A DNA stretch of 64,000 nt from Azonexus fungiphilus (GTDB taxonomy: Bacteria; Pseudomonadota; Gammaproteobacteria; Burkholderiales; Rhodocyclaceae). Below are positions 52,777-64,000 of this stretch, piece after piece. Below the pieces are notes generated by a model. That model was not told the DNA's origin. It did no database searches and saw only the letters and a list, made by a program, of their open reading frames with translations. Where the stretch lies: contig NZ_RBXP01000020.1 in NCBI RefSeq assembly GCF_003634965.1, positions 62,001 to 126,000 on the forward strand. Direction: 5' to 3'. Each line of letters begins with the position of its first letter. The stretch's first letter is position 1. The translations under genes and the position numbers were made by a program.

Positions 52777-53901
52777 TTGCTGACGACGGCCGCGCTGACG
52801 CTGCTCGCCCTGCTTGCCGCCGCGCTGCTGGCGGCAAGCGGTGCCGGCACGCCGGCGGCGGTCGCCCACCTGGCGTTCGCGGTCGGCATCGTGCCGCTGA
52901 TCTTCGCCGCGATCAGTCATTTCGTGCCGGTGCTGACGCGCACCGGCGAACCCTCGGCGGAGATCCGCCGCCTGCCGGTTTTTGCCCAGTTGAGCGGGTT
53001 GACCGTGGTCCTCGCACTGCAGGGCTGGTTGCCGTACTTTGCCGTGCATGCGGCGGCGACGGTCGACCTGGTGCTGGCGGCGATCCTGCTGCGCTGGGTC
53101 GTGGCCCGCGCCGGCGCCACCCTCGGCCGGCCGCATCCCGGCTGGCGCTGGTACGCCGGCGCCCTGGCGCTGCTCGGCGCGGCGCTCGCGGCGATCCTGG
53201 CGATGGCGCTGTGGCCGGGGCAATGGGCCGGCTGGCGGCTGCTCCACCTGCACCTGAATACCCTCGGCCTGGTCGGCCTGGCCGCTTTCGGTACCTTGCC
53301 GGTGCTGTTGCCGACGGCGCTCGGTCAACCCGAGCCCGAAGCCGCCGGCTGGCTCAAGCGGCGTTTCTGGCCGATGCTGCTGGCGGTGCTGCTGCTGGCC
53401 GGCGGTGCCGCCTTCTTCTGGCCGGTGTCGCTGGCCGGCGCGGCCATCCTGCTGGTCCTCGCGCTCGGCCTGGTCGCCCAGTGGTTGCGTCGTTTTCGCC
53501 CGGTCAGCCTGTTTGCCGACGGCGCCAGCTGCGCTCTGCTCGCCGCCGTCGCCGGCTGGTGCCTGTGCCTGCTCGGCGGGGCGCTGCATGGCGCCGGCCT
53601 GGTCCCGGCCCGGCCGACCCTGGCCGCCTGGGCGGCGGCCTTCCTGCTGCCGCTGGTCAGCGGCGCGCTCAGCCAGTTGCTGCCGGTGTGGCGCTTTCCC
53701 GGTCCGCGCACGCCGGCGCGCGATGCCATGCGCGCCGTCCTGGTCGCCGGCGGTGCCTGGCGCGCGGCGCTGTTCCTGCTGGCCGGCCTGGCGTTCATCG
53801 CCGATCTGACGACAGCCGGCGCCGCCTTGCTGACCACCGCGATGCTGTTGTTTGCCTTCAGCCTGCTGCGGGCGATGCGAATCTTGCGGTCGACGCGTTA
53901 A
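52777..53901 (+). CDS. Polytopic membrane protein with conserved His motifs (TTG start)
   Basis: This 374-aa protein has about 12 membrane helices and almost no soluble part. His-containing motifs SHFVPVLTRTG (about 47-57) and LLHLHLNTLGLVGLAAFG (about 155-172) resemble the heme-binding helices of NnrS-like or oxidase subunit I-like proteins; I do not assign a family. The TTG start at 52777 lies 1 nt after the DUF2249 stop codon, so the pair is translated together. It ends 35 nt before thrC. Confidence 0.8.
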   Translation: MLTTAALTLLALLAAALLAASGAGTPAAVAHLAFAVGIVPLIFAAISHFVPVLTRTGEPSAEIRRLPVFAQLSGLTVVLALQGWLPYFAVHAAATVDLVLAAILLRWVVARAGATLGRPHPGWRWYAGALALLGAALAAILAMALWPGQWAGWRLLHLHLNTLGLVGLAAFGTLPVLLPTALGQPEPEAAGWLKRRFWPMLLAVLLLAGGAAFFWPVSLAGAAILLVLALGLVAQWLRRFRPVSLFADGASCALLAAVAGWCLCLLGGALHGAGLVPARPTLAAWAAAFLLPLVSGALSQLLPVWRFPGPRTPARDAMRAVLVAGGAWRAALFLLAGLAFIADLTTAGAALLTTAMLLFAFSLLRAMRILRSTR

Positions 53902-53936
53902 AATCGCGGTTTTTCCGCTTTCCAGGTTCCGACGCC

Positions 53937-55364
53937 ATGCGCTACATCTCGACCCGCGGCCAGTCCGCGCCCCAGGCTTTCTGCGACATCCTCCTCGGCG
54001 GCCTGGCCCCGGACGGCGGCCTCTACCTGCCGGAAAGCTATCCGCAGGTCACGCGTGCCGAACTCGATGCCTGGCGCCAGCTGTCCTACGCCGACCTGGC
54101 CTACGAGATCCTGGCCAAGTTCATCACCGACATTCCGGCGGCCGACCTCAAGGCGCTGGTCGCCAGGACCTATACAGCCGACGTCTACCGCTTCACCCGC
54201 AACGGTGGCAACGCCGCCGAGATCACGCCGCTGACCAGGCTGGAAGATGGCCTGTACACGCAGGAACTGTCCAACGGCCCGACGCTCGCCTTCAAGGACA
54301 TGGCGATGCAGCTCCTCGGCAACCTGTTCGAGTACGTGCTCGAACAGCGCGGCGAGTCGATCAACATCCTCGGCGCCACTTCCGGCGATACCGGCTCGGC
54401 GGCCGAATACGCCATGCGCGGCAAGCACAACGTCAAGGTCTTCATGCTCTCGCCGGACGGCAAGATGAGCGCCTTCCAGCGTGCCCAGATGTACTCGCTG
54501 CAAGACCCGAACATCTTCAACATCGCCGTGCGCGGCATGTTCGACGACGCCCAGGACATCGTCAAGGCGGTGTCCAACGACGCCGCCTTCAAGAAGCAGT
54601 ACAAGATCGGCGCGGTCAATTCGATCAACTGGGCCCGCGTCGCCGCGCAGATCGTCTATTACTTCCAGGGCTATTTCCTGGCCACCAGGAGCAACGACGA
54701 GCAGGTGGCGTTCACCGTGCCGTCCGGCAACTTCGGCAACATCTGCGCCGGCCATATCGCGCGCATGATGGGCCTGCCTATCGCCAAGCTGGTGCTGGCC
54801 ACCAACGAGAATGACGTCCTCGACGAGTTCTTCAAGCGCGGCGTGTACCGGCCGCGGACCTCGAAGGAAACCAGCGTCACCTCCAGCCCGTCGATGGACA
54901 TCTCCAAGGCGTCGAACTTCGAGCGCTTCGTTTTCGACCTGGTCGGGCGCGACCCGGTGGTCATCCGCGAGCTGTGGTCGAAGGTCGACCAGGGCCAGGC
55001 TTTCGACCTGAGCACCACGGTCTACTGGAAGGACAAGCCGAAATTCGCCTTCGTCTCCGGCCGCAGCACGCATGCCGACCGCCTGGCGACGATCCGCATG
55101 GCCCACGAGAAGTATGGCGTGATGCTCGACACGCATACCGCCGACGGTCTCAAGGTGGCGCTCGAAAACCGCCAGCCGGGCGTGACCATGATCGTGCTCG
55201 AAACCGCGCAACCCGCCAAGTTCGAGGAAACCATCCGCGAGGCGCTGGCCACCCGGCCGGTGCGTCCGGCTGAACTGGAGGGCATCGAGGCGCTCGCGCA
55301 GCGCGTCGTGGTCATGGATCCGGACGTCGCCGCGATCAAGCAGTTCGTCGTCGATCACCTCTGA
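53937..55364 (+). CDS. thrC: Threonine synthase
   Basis: This 475-aa pyridoxal-phosphate enzyme converts phosphohomoserine to threonine. The cofactor Lys is in GPTLAFKDMAMQLLG, and the phosphate loop is ATSGDTGSAAEYAM. It is the long E. coli/yeast-type form with the N-terminal MRYISTRG start. It is separated from hom by the DUF2249-membrane protein pair, although hom and thrC are usually adjacent. Confidence 0.97.
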   Translation: MRYISTRGQSAPQAFCDILLGGLAPDGGLYLPESYPQVTRAELDAWRQLSYADLAYEILAKFITDIPAADLKALVARTYTADVYRFTRNGGNAAEITPLTRLEDGLYTQELSNGPTLAFKDMAMQLLGNLFEYVLEQRGESINILGATSGDTGSAAEYAMRGKHNVKVFMLSPDGKMSAFQRAQMYSLQDPNIFNIAVRGMFDDAQDIVKAVSNDAAFKKQYKIGAVNSINWARVAAQIVYYFQGYFLATRSNDEQVAFTVPSGNFGNICAGHIARMMGLPIAKLVLATNENDVLDEFFKRGVYRPRTSKETSVTSSPSMDISKASNFERFVFDLVGRDPVVIRELWSKVDQGQAFDLSTTVYWKDKPKFAFVSGRSTHADRLATIRMAHEKYGVMLDTHTADGLKVALENRQPGVTMIVLETAQPAKFEETIREALATRPVRPAELEGIEALAQRVVVMDPDVAAIKQFVVDHL

Positions 55365-55381
55365 GCTTCGCCATCGCGATG

Positions 55382-55411
55382 AAAAGGGCAGCCTGGCTGC
55401 CCTTTTTTTTT
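55382..55411 (+). terminator. Rho-independent terminator of thrC
   Basis: An 11-bp stem AAAAGGGCAGC / GCTGCCCTTTT with a 3-nt loop runs into nine T residues, 18 nt after the thrC stop codon. Confidence 0.92.
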
Positions 55412-55543
55412 CGCCGCCTGCCGGAACTTTGCCGGCGCCGAGCGGCTCTGTCCGGTGGTTGTTGCCGCTTGCCCGGTCGGGGGAAGACAGGATTAAACTG
55501 AAGACAGGCAGCAGGTTGCAAGTTCAGGGGGGGGCTGACAAAC

Positions 55544-58179
<2,636 letters not shown>

Positions 58180-58183
<4 letters not shown>

Positions 58184-61100
58184 TCCGGGGTCGATTCGCC
58201 GGCGAGTCGCCGGCGCAGGCAATCGACCAGGCGCTCGATGGCGTCGGCGAGGGTGCGGGCCGACTCGCCGGCGGCCGGGTCGTGCTGTCGCGCGAGCTGG
58301 GTGAGCTGCGTCGCCAGGCGCAGGCTTTCCCGGGCGACGAGATTGCCGGCGACGCCCTTGAGCGTGTGGGCGATTTTCTCTATGCCGTCAAGATCGCCGG
58401 CGTCGGCGAGTTGGCGCAGGCGTGCCGCATCGCCGGCGTGGCTGCTCAGGAAAATCGTTGCCAGGCGGTCCACGAAGGCCGGCTGGTGCTGGTAACGGAC
58501 CGCCAGTGCCGGCCAGTCGACGATGCAGTCGGGTTCCTGGTCAACGCTTGCCGGCGGTGCTTCGTCCGGCGTCCCCGGGGTGTCGAGGAGGATCTGGCGC
58601 AGCGTGCGGATCAGGTTGTTGACGTCGATCGGCTTGCTGATCACCGCGACCATGCCCGCCGCCAGGCAGCGCTCCTGCTCATCGCGCAGCGCATGCGCCG
58701 TCTGGCCGATGATGCGCAGGCCGGGGTGGCGCTGGCGCAGCAGCAGGGTCGCCTCGATGCCGTCCATTTCCGGCATCTGGACGTCCATCAGGATGGCCGA
58801 GAAGGGTTCGCTGGCGTTCTCGATCGCTTCGATCGCCGCCCGGCCGTTGTCGACGATGTGGATCTCGGCGTCTTCGCCACGCAGCATTTCGGTCAGGACG
58901 ATCTGGTTGATCGTGTTGTCCTCGGCGATCAGCAGGCGCAGACCGGCCAGGCGGCCGCCGGCGGCCGCCTCCGGCTCGGGCGCCGCCGGCAGTTCTGCCG
59001 ACGCGGCCAGCGGCAGGCGCAGCGTGAAGGTGCTGCCGCGTCCCGGTGTGCTGCTCGCCGCCAGCGTGCCGCCCATGATTTCCGCCAGGCGCCGGCTGAT
59101 CGCCAGGCCGAGGCCGGTGCCGCCGAATTTCCGGGTGGTGCTGTTGTCGGCCTGTTCGAAAGGCTGGAACAGGCGCTGCAGGGCTTGCGCCTCGATGCCG
59201 ATGCCGGTGTCGCTGACGGCGATCGACAGTTCTCCGTCCTGCCAGGCGGCGCTCAGCCGGACTTCGCCGGCACCGGTGAACTTGATCGCGTTGGAGAGCA
59301 GGTTGAGGATGATCTGGCCGATGCGCACCGGATCGCCGACGCAGGCGGCGGGCAGGCACTGACGGTCGACGGCCAGGGCGATGCCTTTTCCGTCGGCCAG
59401 CGCACGCACCTGGCGCAGGCTTTCGTCGATCATCCGCTCGGGCGCGAAAGGAATCGCCTCGACGTCGAGCTTGCCAGACTCGATCTTCGAGAAATCGAGG
59501 ATGTCGTTGATCACCGCCAGCAGGATGTTGGCCGAATCGAGGATGCGGGCGAAAGTCTCGTGCGTCCTGCTGCCTGGCGGGGTGTCGCGGAAACCGACCT
59601 GGGCCAGGCCGAGGACGCCGTGCAGTGGCGTCCGGATCTCGTGCGACATGTTGGCCAGGAACTGGCTCTTGGCGCGGTTGGCGTGCTCGGCATTGTCCTT
59701 TGCCTGGTTGAGTTCCTCGGTGCGCGAGCGGACCAGGTTCTCGAGATGGTTGCGGTGCGCCAGCAATTCGGCTTCGAGTTGCTTGCGTTCACTGACGTCG
59801 TGGATGATCGAGTAGAGCAGGTCGCGATTGTCGATGGTGATCGGGCTGGTGTAGGTCTCGACGGTGCGCACCGAGCCGTCGGCAAGGCGATGGCGGAACT
59901 CGAAGCAGGATTTTTCGAGCCGCTTGGCGCGCTGCATCTCGACGGCGATTTCCTCCTCGGTCAGGGTATTGATCTGGCTCACCAGCATCGTCCGCAATTG
60001 CGCCACCGTCCAGCCGTAGAAGCGCGAGGCGGCGACGTTGGCGTCGACGATCCGGCCGTCGGTCGGGTCGACGATGAACATGATCGAATAGCTGTTCTCG
60101 AAGGTGTGCCGGTAGCGCGCTTCGCTTTCGGCGAGTGCCTTGATCGCCTGGTCGAGCTTGTCCTGGCGTTCCTCGAGCGAGGCCGCCATCGAGTCGAAGG
60201 TGGCGGCGAGCAGGCCGACGTCGCTGTTCGCCCGGGCCAGGCCGCTGCGTGCCCCGAACTCGCCGCGGGCGATCCGGTTGGCCATCTCCGACAGCCGCTG
60301 CATCGGCGCGACGACCTCGCGGCCGATGACCCGGAGCGAGACGAGCAGGGCGAGGAGCAGTGCGGTCAGTGCGATCAGCAGGTCGCGCACGAGCATCCGG
60401 TCGATCGGTGCCTGGATCGCTTCGCTCGGCAGCGAGATCGCCAGCAGGAAGCGGTTCGGCGACGATTCGAGCAGCGGCGTGTGGCCGACGATCCGGGTCG
60501 AGCCATCGTCGGCGGTCAGGCTGAGAACGCCGCTGCCGGCCGTGTCGAGGATGGGGCGGAGCATTGCCGCGGAAGGCCTGGGCCGGTCGCTGCCGCCGGG
60601 GATGTCGACGGCGACCTTGCCGCTCTGGTCGACGACGATCAGGTTGGCTGCCGCCGGCAGCCGCGATTTCTTCAATTCCTCGCTGAGCCAGTCCATGCTC
60701 AGCACGAAGACGAAGACAGCGTTGACCCGGTCGCGTTCGTCGCGCGCTGCCTTGGCGAAGATGATCACCGGCTTGCTGACGATCTTGCCGATGGTGACGT
60801 CGCTGACGACCATGCGGTCGCTCTTCAGGGCCTGTCTGAAATAGGCGCGGTCGCTGTTGTTCACGGCGCTCTTCAGCGGCACTGCCGAGCAATCGACGCT
60901 GCCGTCGGGCAGTGTCCGGGTGATGTTGAGGAAGCCGCTTTCGACGTTGCGGATGTCGGACAGCGTCTTGTTGCAATGCTCGACCGAGGTGCCGCCGTGT
61001 AATTCGGCACGGATGGTCAGCGAGGTCAGCAGGGCCTCGGCCCGGGCTTCGATGGCACGTTGCTGAAGCGAGATGGCCTGCACGGTGTGCAGCAACTGTT

Positions 61101-61227
61101 CTTCGGCCAGGCGCATGCGCAGGTTCTTCTCACCATAGGTGCGCCAGGCGATCAGGCCGGCGGCGACCGCGCAGACCAGGACGAGGGCGGAGACGATCAG
61201 GGTGCGAAGACCGAATGGCTTGGTCAC
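58180..61227 (-). CDS. Hybrid histidine kinase with dCache sensor, HAMP, PAS, receiver and HPt
   Basis: This 1015-aa kinase has a helix near 10-28, a periplasmic dCache sensor (about 35-285, with [21 protein letters not shown]), a second helix near 290-310, HAMP (about 312-365), PAS (about 372-490), HisKA with His529 ([10 protein letters not shown]), HATPase, a receiver with Asp815 (AILMDVQMP) and a C-terminal HPt with His954 ([10 protein letters not shown]). It has a complete internal phosphorelay but no adjacent output regulator. Its 3' end overlaps the plus-strand kinase gene by 4 nt. Confidence 0.93.
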
Positions 61228-61357
61228 AGCAGTGTTCCTTTCGCTCGTGAGCGCGGGGGGCTGCTTCTCGTTATGGGAAAGTTGTTGCTTGGTTGCTTCG
61301 AATGACGAATCGATTATATGCCGAATGCCTTGCGCATTCCGCGTGCATGAAGAAACA

Positions 61358-61377
61358 CCCGCCTTCTGACAGGCGGG
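61358..61377 (-). terminator. Probable terminator of nadC
   Basis: On the minus strand a 7-bp stem CCCGCCT / AGGCGGG with a 6-nt loop is followed by TGTTTCTTC, 24 nt after the nadC stop codon. Confidence 0.6.
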
Positions 61378-61401
61378 GAAGCGATTGGTTCTGCCGCCGG
61401 C

Positions 61402-62265
61402 TCAGCCGACGAAGCGCATCGACAGGTCGAGCGCCTTGACGTCCTTGGTCAGCGCGCCAACGGAAATGCGGTCGACGCCGGTTTCGGCGATCGCCCGGAT
61501 GGTCTCCAGGCTGACGTTGCCCGAGGCTTCGAGCACCGCCCGGCCAGCATTGATGGCAACCGCGTCGCGCAGCAGCGCCAGCGGGAAATTGTCGAGCAGG
61601 ATCATCGTCGCGCCGGCGGCGAGGGCCTGGCGCAGTTCGTCGAGGTTTTCGACTTCGACCTGAATGAAGCGACAACGGTCGACGGCCGTTTCGGCAACTT
61701 TTTGCGCCGCGGCGAAGGCTTGCGCGATGCCGCCGGCCGCGTGAATGTGATTTTCCTTGATCAGGATCGCATCCCACAGCGCCAGGCGGTGGTTGCCGCC
61801 GCCGCCGGCGCGAACCGCGTATTTCTGGGCGATGCGCAGACCGGGCAGGGTCTTGCGGGTATCGACGACCTGCGCCCGGGTGCCGGCGATTGCGTCGGCA
61901 TGGATACGTACCTTGCTGGCGACCGCCGACAGCAGTTGCAGGAAATTCAGCGCGCTGCGCTCGGCGGTGAGCAGTGCCCGGCCGTTGCCTTCGATGGTGC
62001 ACAGCAGCTGGTCGGCGGCGATGCGCTCGCCGTCCGCCGCCTGCCAGCTGACCGTTGCCGCCGGGTCGAGGCGGCGCACGCATTCGTCGAACCAGGCGGT
62101 ACCGCAGAGCACACCGGGTTCGCGCGAGATGACCGTGGCCCTGACTTGACGCTCGCCGGGAACCAGCGACGCGGTGAGGTCGCCGGCACCGATATCCTCG
62201 GCCAGGGCGGCATCGACGTTGCGGGCGATTTCGGTGGCGAGCGGGTAGGCGAATTCAATGGGCAT
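61402..62265 (-). CDS. nadC: Nicotinate-nucleotide pyrophosphorylase (carboxylating)
   Basis: This enzyme converts quinolinate and PRPP to nicotinate mononucleotide in NAD synthesis. Conserved motifs are EDIGAGDLT, RTLLTAERSALNFLQ-like LLTAERSALNFLQLLS, DTRKTLPGLR, KYAVRAGGGGNHR and LDNFPLALLRDAV. It has 287 aa from the ATG at 62265 (MPIEFAYPL), the family's usual start; an ATG at 62310 would give 302 aa. Neither has a strong ribosome site. Confidence 0.94.
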   Translation of the reverse strand: MPIEFAYPLATEIARNVDAALAEDIGAGDLTASLVPGERQVRATVISREPGVLCGTAWFDECVRRLDPAATVSWQAADGERIAADQLLCTIEGNGRALLTAERSALNFLQLLSAVASKVRIHADAIAGTRAQVVDTRKTLPGLRIAQKYAVRAGGGGNHRLALWDAILIKENHIHAAGGIAQAFAAAQKVAETAVDRCRFIQVEVENLDELRQALAAGATMILLDNFPLALLRDAVAINAGRAVLEASGNVSLETIRAIAETGVDRISVGALTKDVKALDLSMRFVG

Positions 62266-62409
62266 GGCGGGTTCGGCAGCAGTCGGAAGGGCGGATTGTA
62301 CCGTTTGCATGGCCGCCCAGCGGTCTTTTTCAGCGCTCCATGGTGAAAACTCGTGGCGAGTAAATTAGAATGGCCCGCCAGTAAAAATATGCCAACATCG
62401 GGGGGTTAA

Positions 62410-63984
62410 ATGCAGAAACAGGGGAAGCGCGTTTGGCGCGCCAGGACTTGTCTGATCGCGGGAGCCGTGGCCATGCTGCTCGGCGGTTGCGCGACCGGGT
62501 ACAACAGCAAGGTCGGCTCGACCATCGACGCCGTCAGGACGGGCGCGCTCGATGCCGCGCTGGCCGATCTTGACGCCAAGAACCAGGGCAAGGACAAGGA
62601 TCTGCTCTATTACCTGGAAAAGGGCGAACTCCTGCGCATGCAGGGCAATTACGGCGACAGCGTGTCGTCCTGGTCGCAGGCCGATGCCAAGGTCATCGAG
62701 TGGGAAGAGGCGGTCAAGACCGACTACGCCAAGGTGCTCGGCAATGTCGGTTCCTTCGTCTTGAACGACACCACGCGCCGCTACGACGGCCGCGACTACG
62801 AAAAGGTCCTGCTCAGCACCCGCCTGGCGCTCGATTACGTCGCCCAGGGCAAATGGGATCTGGCCCGGGTCGAGATCAAGAAGATGCACGAGCGTGAAGC
62901 GATCATCGCCGAGTTCCGTGCCAAGGATCTCGACGACGCCAAGGCCAAGGCCGAGGAAAAGGGCCTCAAGGCAACCAGCTTCAAGGATCTGCAGGGCTAT
63001 CCGGTGGAAACGCTCGACGATCCCGAGGTCAAGGCCCTGAAGAACTCCTATGAGTCGGCCTTCGCCAACTACCTCGCCGGTTTTGTCTACGAGGCGCTGG
63101 GCGAGCCGTCGCTGGCCGCTGCCGGTTATCGCAAGGCGATCGAGATGCGCGGTGCGACGCCGGTGCTGTCGGAGGCGCTGGCGCGTCTCGATCAGCGTAC
63201 CGGTGCGGCAGCCGGCAAGCAGAAGGCGGTCAAGAAAACCGCCAAGGGCAAGGCGGTCGCCGTCGAGCCGCAGGGGGTCGATACGCTGCTGATCGTCGAA
63301 ACCGGTTACTCGCCGGCGATCACTTCGCGTGTGCTGCCGATTCCGCTGCCGATCCCGACCAAGGGCGGGCTGAGCATCGTGATGACGCCGCTGTCCTGGC
63401 CGGTGGTCGAGAAGGGCGACGCCAGCGTCGTCCCGGGCCTGCTGACGGTCAACGGCAATGCGCTGCCACTGACGCTGATGACCAGCGTCGACCAGATGGC
63501 ACGGCGGGCGATTGCCGACGAAATGCCGGGGATCATCGCTCGTTCGTCGGTGCGCGCGATTCTCAAGGGCGCCGCCCAGAAGGCTATCCAGGACAACGTC
63601 TCGGGTGCCGGTGGTGCCGTGTTGAGCATCATGGCCGGGGTTGCGGCGGTGGCTTCCGAGCAGGCCGACGAGCGCACCTGGCGGACCTTGCCCGGCTTTT
63701 TCTCGATCGCCCGTAGCGTGCTGCCTCATGGCAAGAACCAGCTCACCCTCGGCCTCGGTGGCCTGCCGGTGACGCGCGAAGTGTCGCTCTCCGGCAAGCA
63801 CGCGGTGGTCGTCCTGCGCACCAGCGGCGAGGTTGTCTATCTCAGCCAGACGCCGTACGACGAGAGCCAGTTGCCAGCCGTGCAACCGGCCGCGCCGGCC
63901 AAGGCGGTCAAGCCGGCGGCCAAGCCCAGGACCCCGGCCAAGCCGGCGGCGAATACCGAGGTCCAGGCCGGCAAGAAGATCTAG
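62410..63984 (+). CDS. Large TPR-like lipoprotein (COG3014 type)
   Basis: This 524-aa protein has a lipoprotein signal with lipobox LLGGC (Cys27). The first half holds TPR-like repeats (GALDAALADLDAKNQG, KGELLRMQGNYGDSVSSW, YLAGFVYEALGEPSLAAAGY). The second half has a Gly/Val-rich domain (MAGVAAVASEQADERTWRTLPG). The tail is Lys/Pro/Ala-rich. Similar COG3014 lipoproteins occur in many proteobacteria without a known role. GGGGGG lies 4 nt before the ATG. The function is not known. Confidence 0.82.
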   Translation: MQKQGKRVWRARTCLIAGAVAMLLGGCATGYNSKVGSTIDAVRTGALDAALADLDAKNQGKDKDLLYYLEKGELLRMQGNYGDSVSSWSQADAKVIEWEEAVKTDYAKVLGNVGSFVLNDTTRRYDGRDYEKVLLSTRLALDYVAQGKWDLARVEIKKMHEREAIIAEFRAKDLDDAKAKAEEKGLKATSFKDLQGYPVETLDDPEVKALKNSYESAFANYLAGFVYEALGEPSLAAAGYRKAIEMRGATPVLSEALARLDQRTGAAAGKQKAVKKTAKGKAVAVEPQGVDTLLIVETGYSPAITSRVLPIPLPIPTKGGLSIVMTPLSWPVVEKGDASVVPGLLTVNGNALPLTLMTSVDQMARRAIADEMPGIIARSSVRAILKGAAQKAIQDNVSGAGGAVLSIMAGVAAVASEQADERTWRTLPGFFSIARSVLPHGKNQLTLGLGGLPVTREVSLSGKHAVVVLRTSGEVVYLSQTPYDESQLPAVQPAAPAKAVKPAAKPRTPAKPAANTEVQAGKKI

Positions 63985-64000
63985 CCGGCGACCTATTTCC

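Noticed and set aside
54980-54995. GGTCGACC inside thrC as another palindrome copy
   Set aside because: Only 8 bp match and the encoded residues belong to the conserved protein; it is expected by chance in GC-rich DNA.
53898-55358. Long antisense frame opposite thrC
   Set aside because: ThrC is unambiguous on the plus strand; the antisense product has no motif or ribosome site.
55365-55543. Possible riboswitch or small RNA between thrC and the hybrid kinase
   Set aside because: Apart from the thrC terminator, no conserved structure can be drawn in the gap.

Overview
This window is high-GC bacterial chromosome with dense, short-spaced operons and no insertion sequences, rRNA genes, CRISPR arrays or phage genes. 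Gene content (DksA, a class II fumarase with a FagA-like neighbour, NadC, AlaA-Hom-ThrC, DUF2249, many PepSY proteins) suggests a betaproteobacterium, most likely of the Rhodocyclales (Dechloromonas/Azonexus type). That placement is inferred from gene content, not from a search.

Layout. 1-3040: dksA, tRNA-Pro(TGG), tRNA-Arg(TCT), then a fumC operon read leftwards. 3240-44750: a 41-kb iron-uptake island. It holds six complete surface-signalling cassettes, each with a FecI-type ECF sigma factor, a FecR-type anti-sigma factor and a TonB-dependent receptor carrying an N-terminal STN signalling domain, all on the minus strand. A seventh receptor lacks STN and a sigma/anti-sigma pair. Three receptors are followed by a PepSY membrane protein (FoxB/PiuB-like reductase candidates). 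Between cassettes B and C lies an eight-gene minus-strand operon: DUF3649, large PepSY protein, DUF3325, DUF4198-like protein, MacA-, MacB- and NodT/OpmQ-like exporter parts, and a divergent Fur-family protein. A TonB-like energy transducer and a divergent orf-ZIP transporter pair share a Fur-box region at 27.2 kb. 44870-64000: housekeeping and signalling genes: a DUF922-like protease homologue, three large hybrid histidine kinases, galE, an Mth938-like gene, alaA-hom-(DUF2249-membrane protein)-thrC, nadC and a large TPR-like lipoprotein.

How it works together (inference). When iron is scarce, Fur releases the near-identical 13-bp boxes that lie 61-73 nt upstream of each sigma gene. A ferric siderophore binding its receptor then signals through STN and FecR to the sigma factor, which transcribes the receptor. 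TonB powers uptake. PepSY proteins could reduce the ferric siderophore in the periplasm, the ZIP protein could import the metal, and the MacAB-NodT exporter could return the empty siderophore. No siderophore synthesis genes and no siderophore ABC importer are visible here, so the locus looks built for foreign siderophores.

The least explained signal is a dispersed palindrome centred on GACGGTCGACCGTC. Ten copies sit mostly between genes, often beside terminators, and two encode the C-terminal tails of proteins. Other unusual signals are a GGCTGGCTGGCC-like leader shared by all six sigma genes, exclusive use of TTG or GTG starts in those genes, and a Fur-family paralogue that has lost the usual metal ligands.
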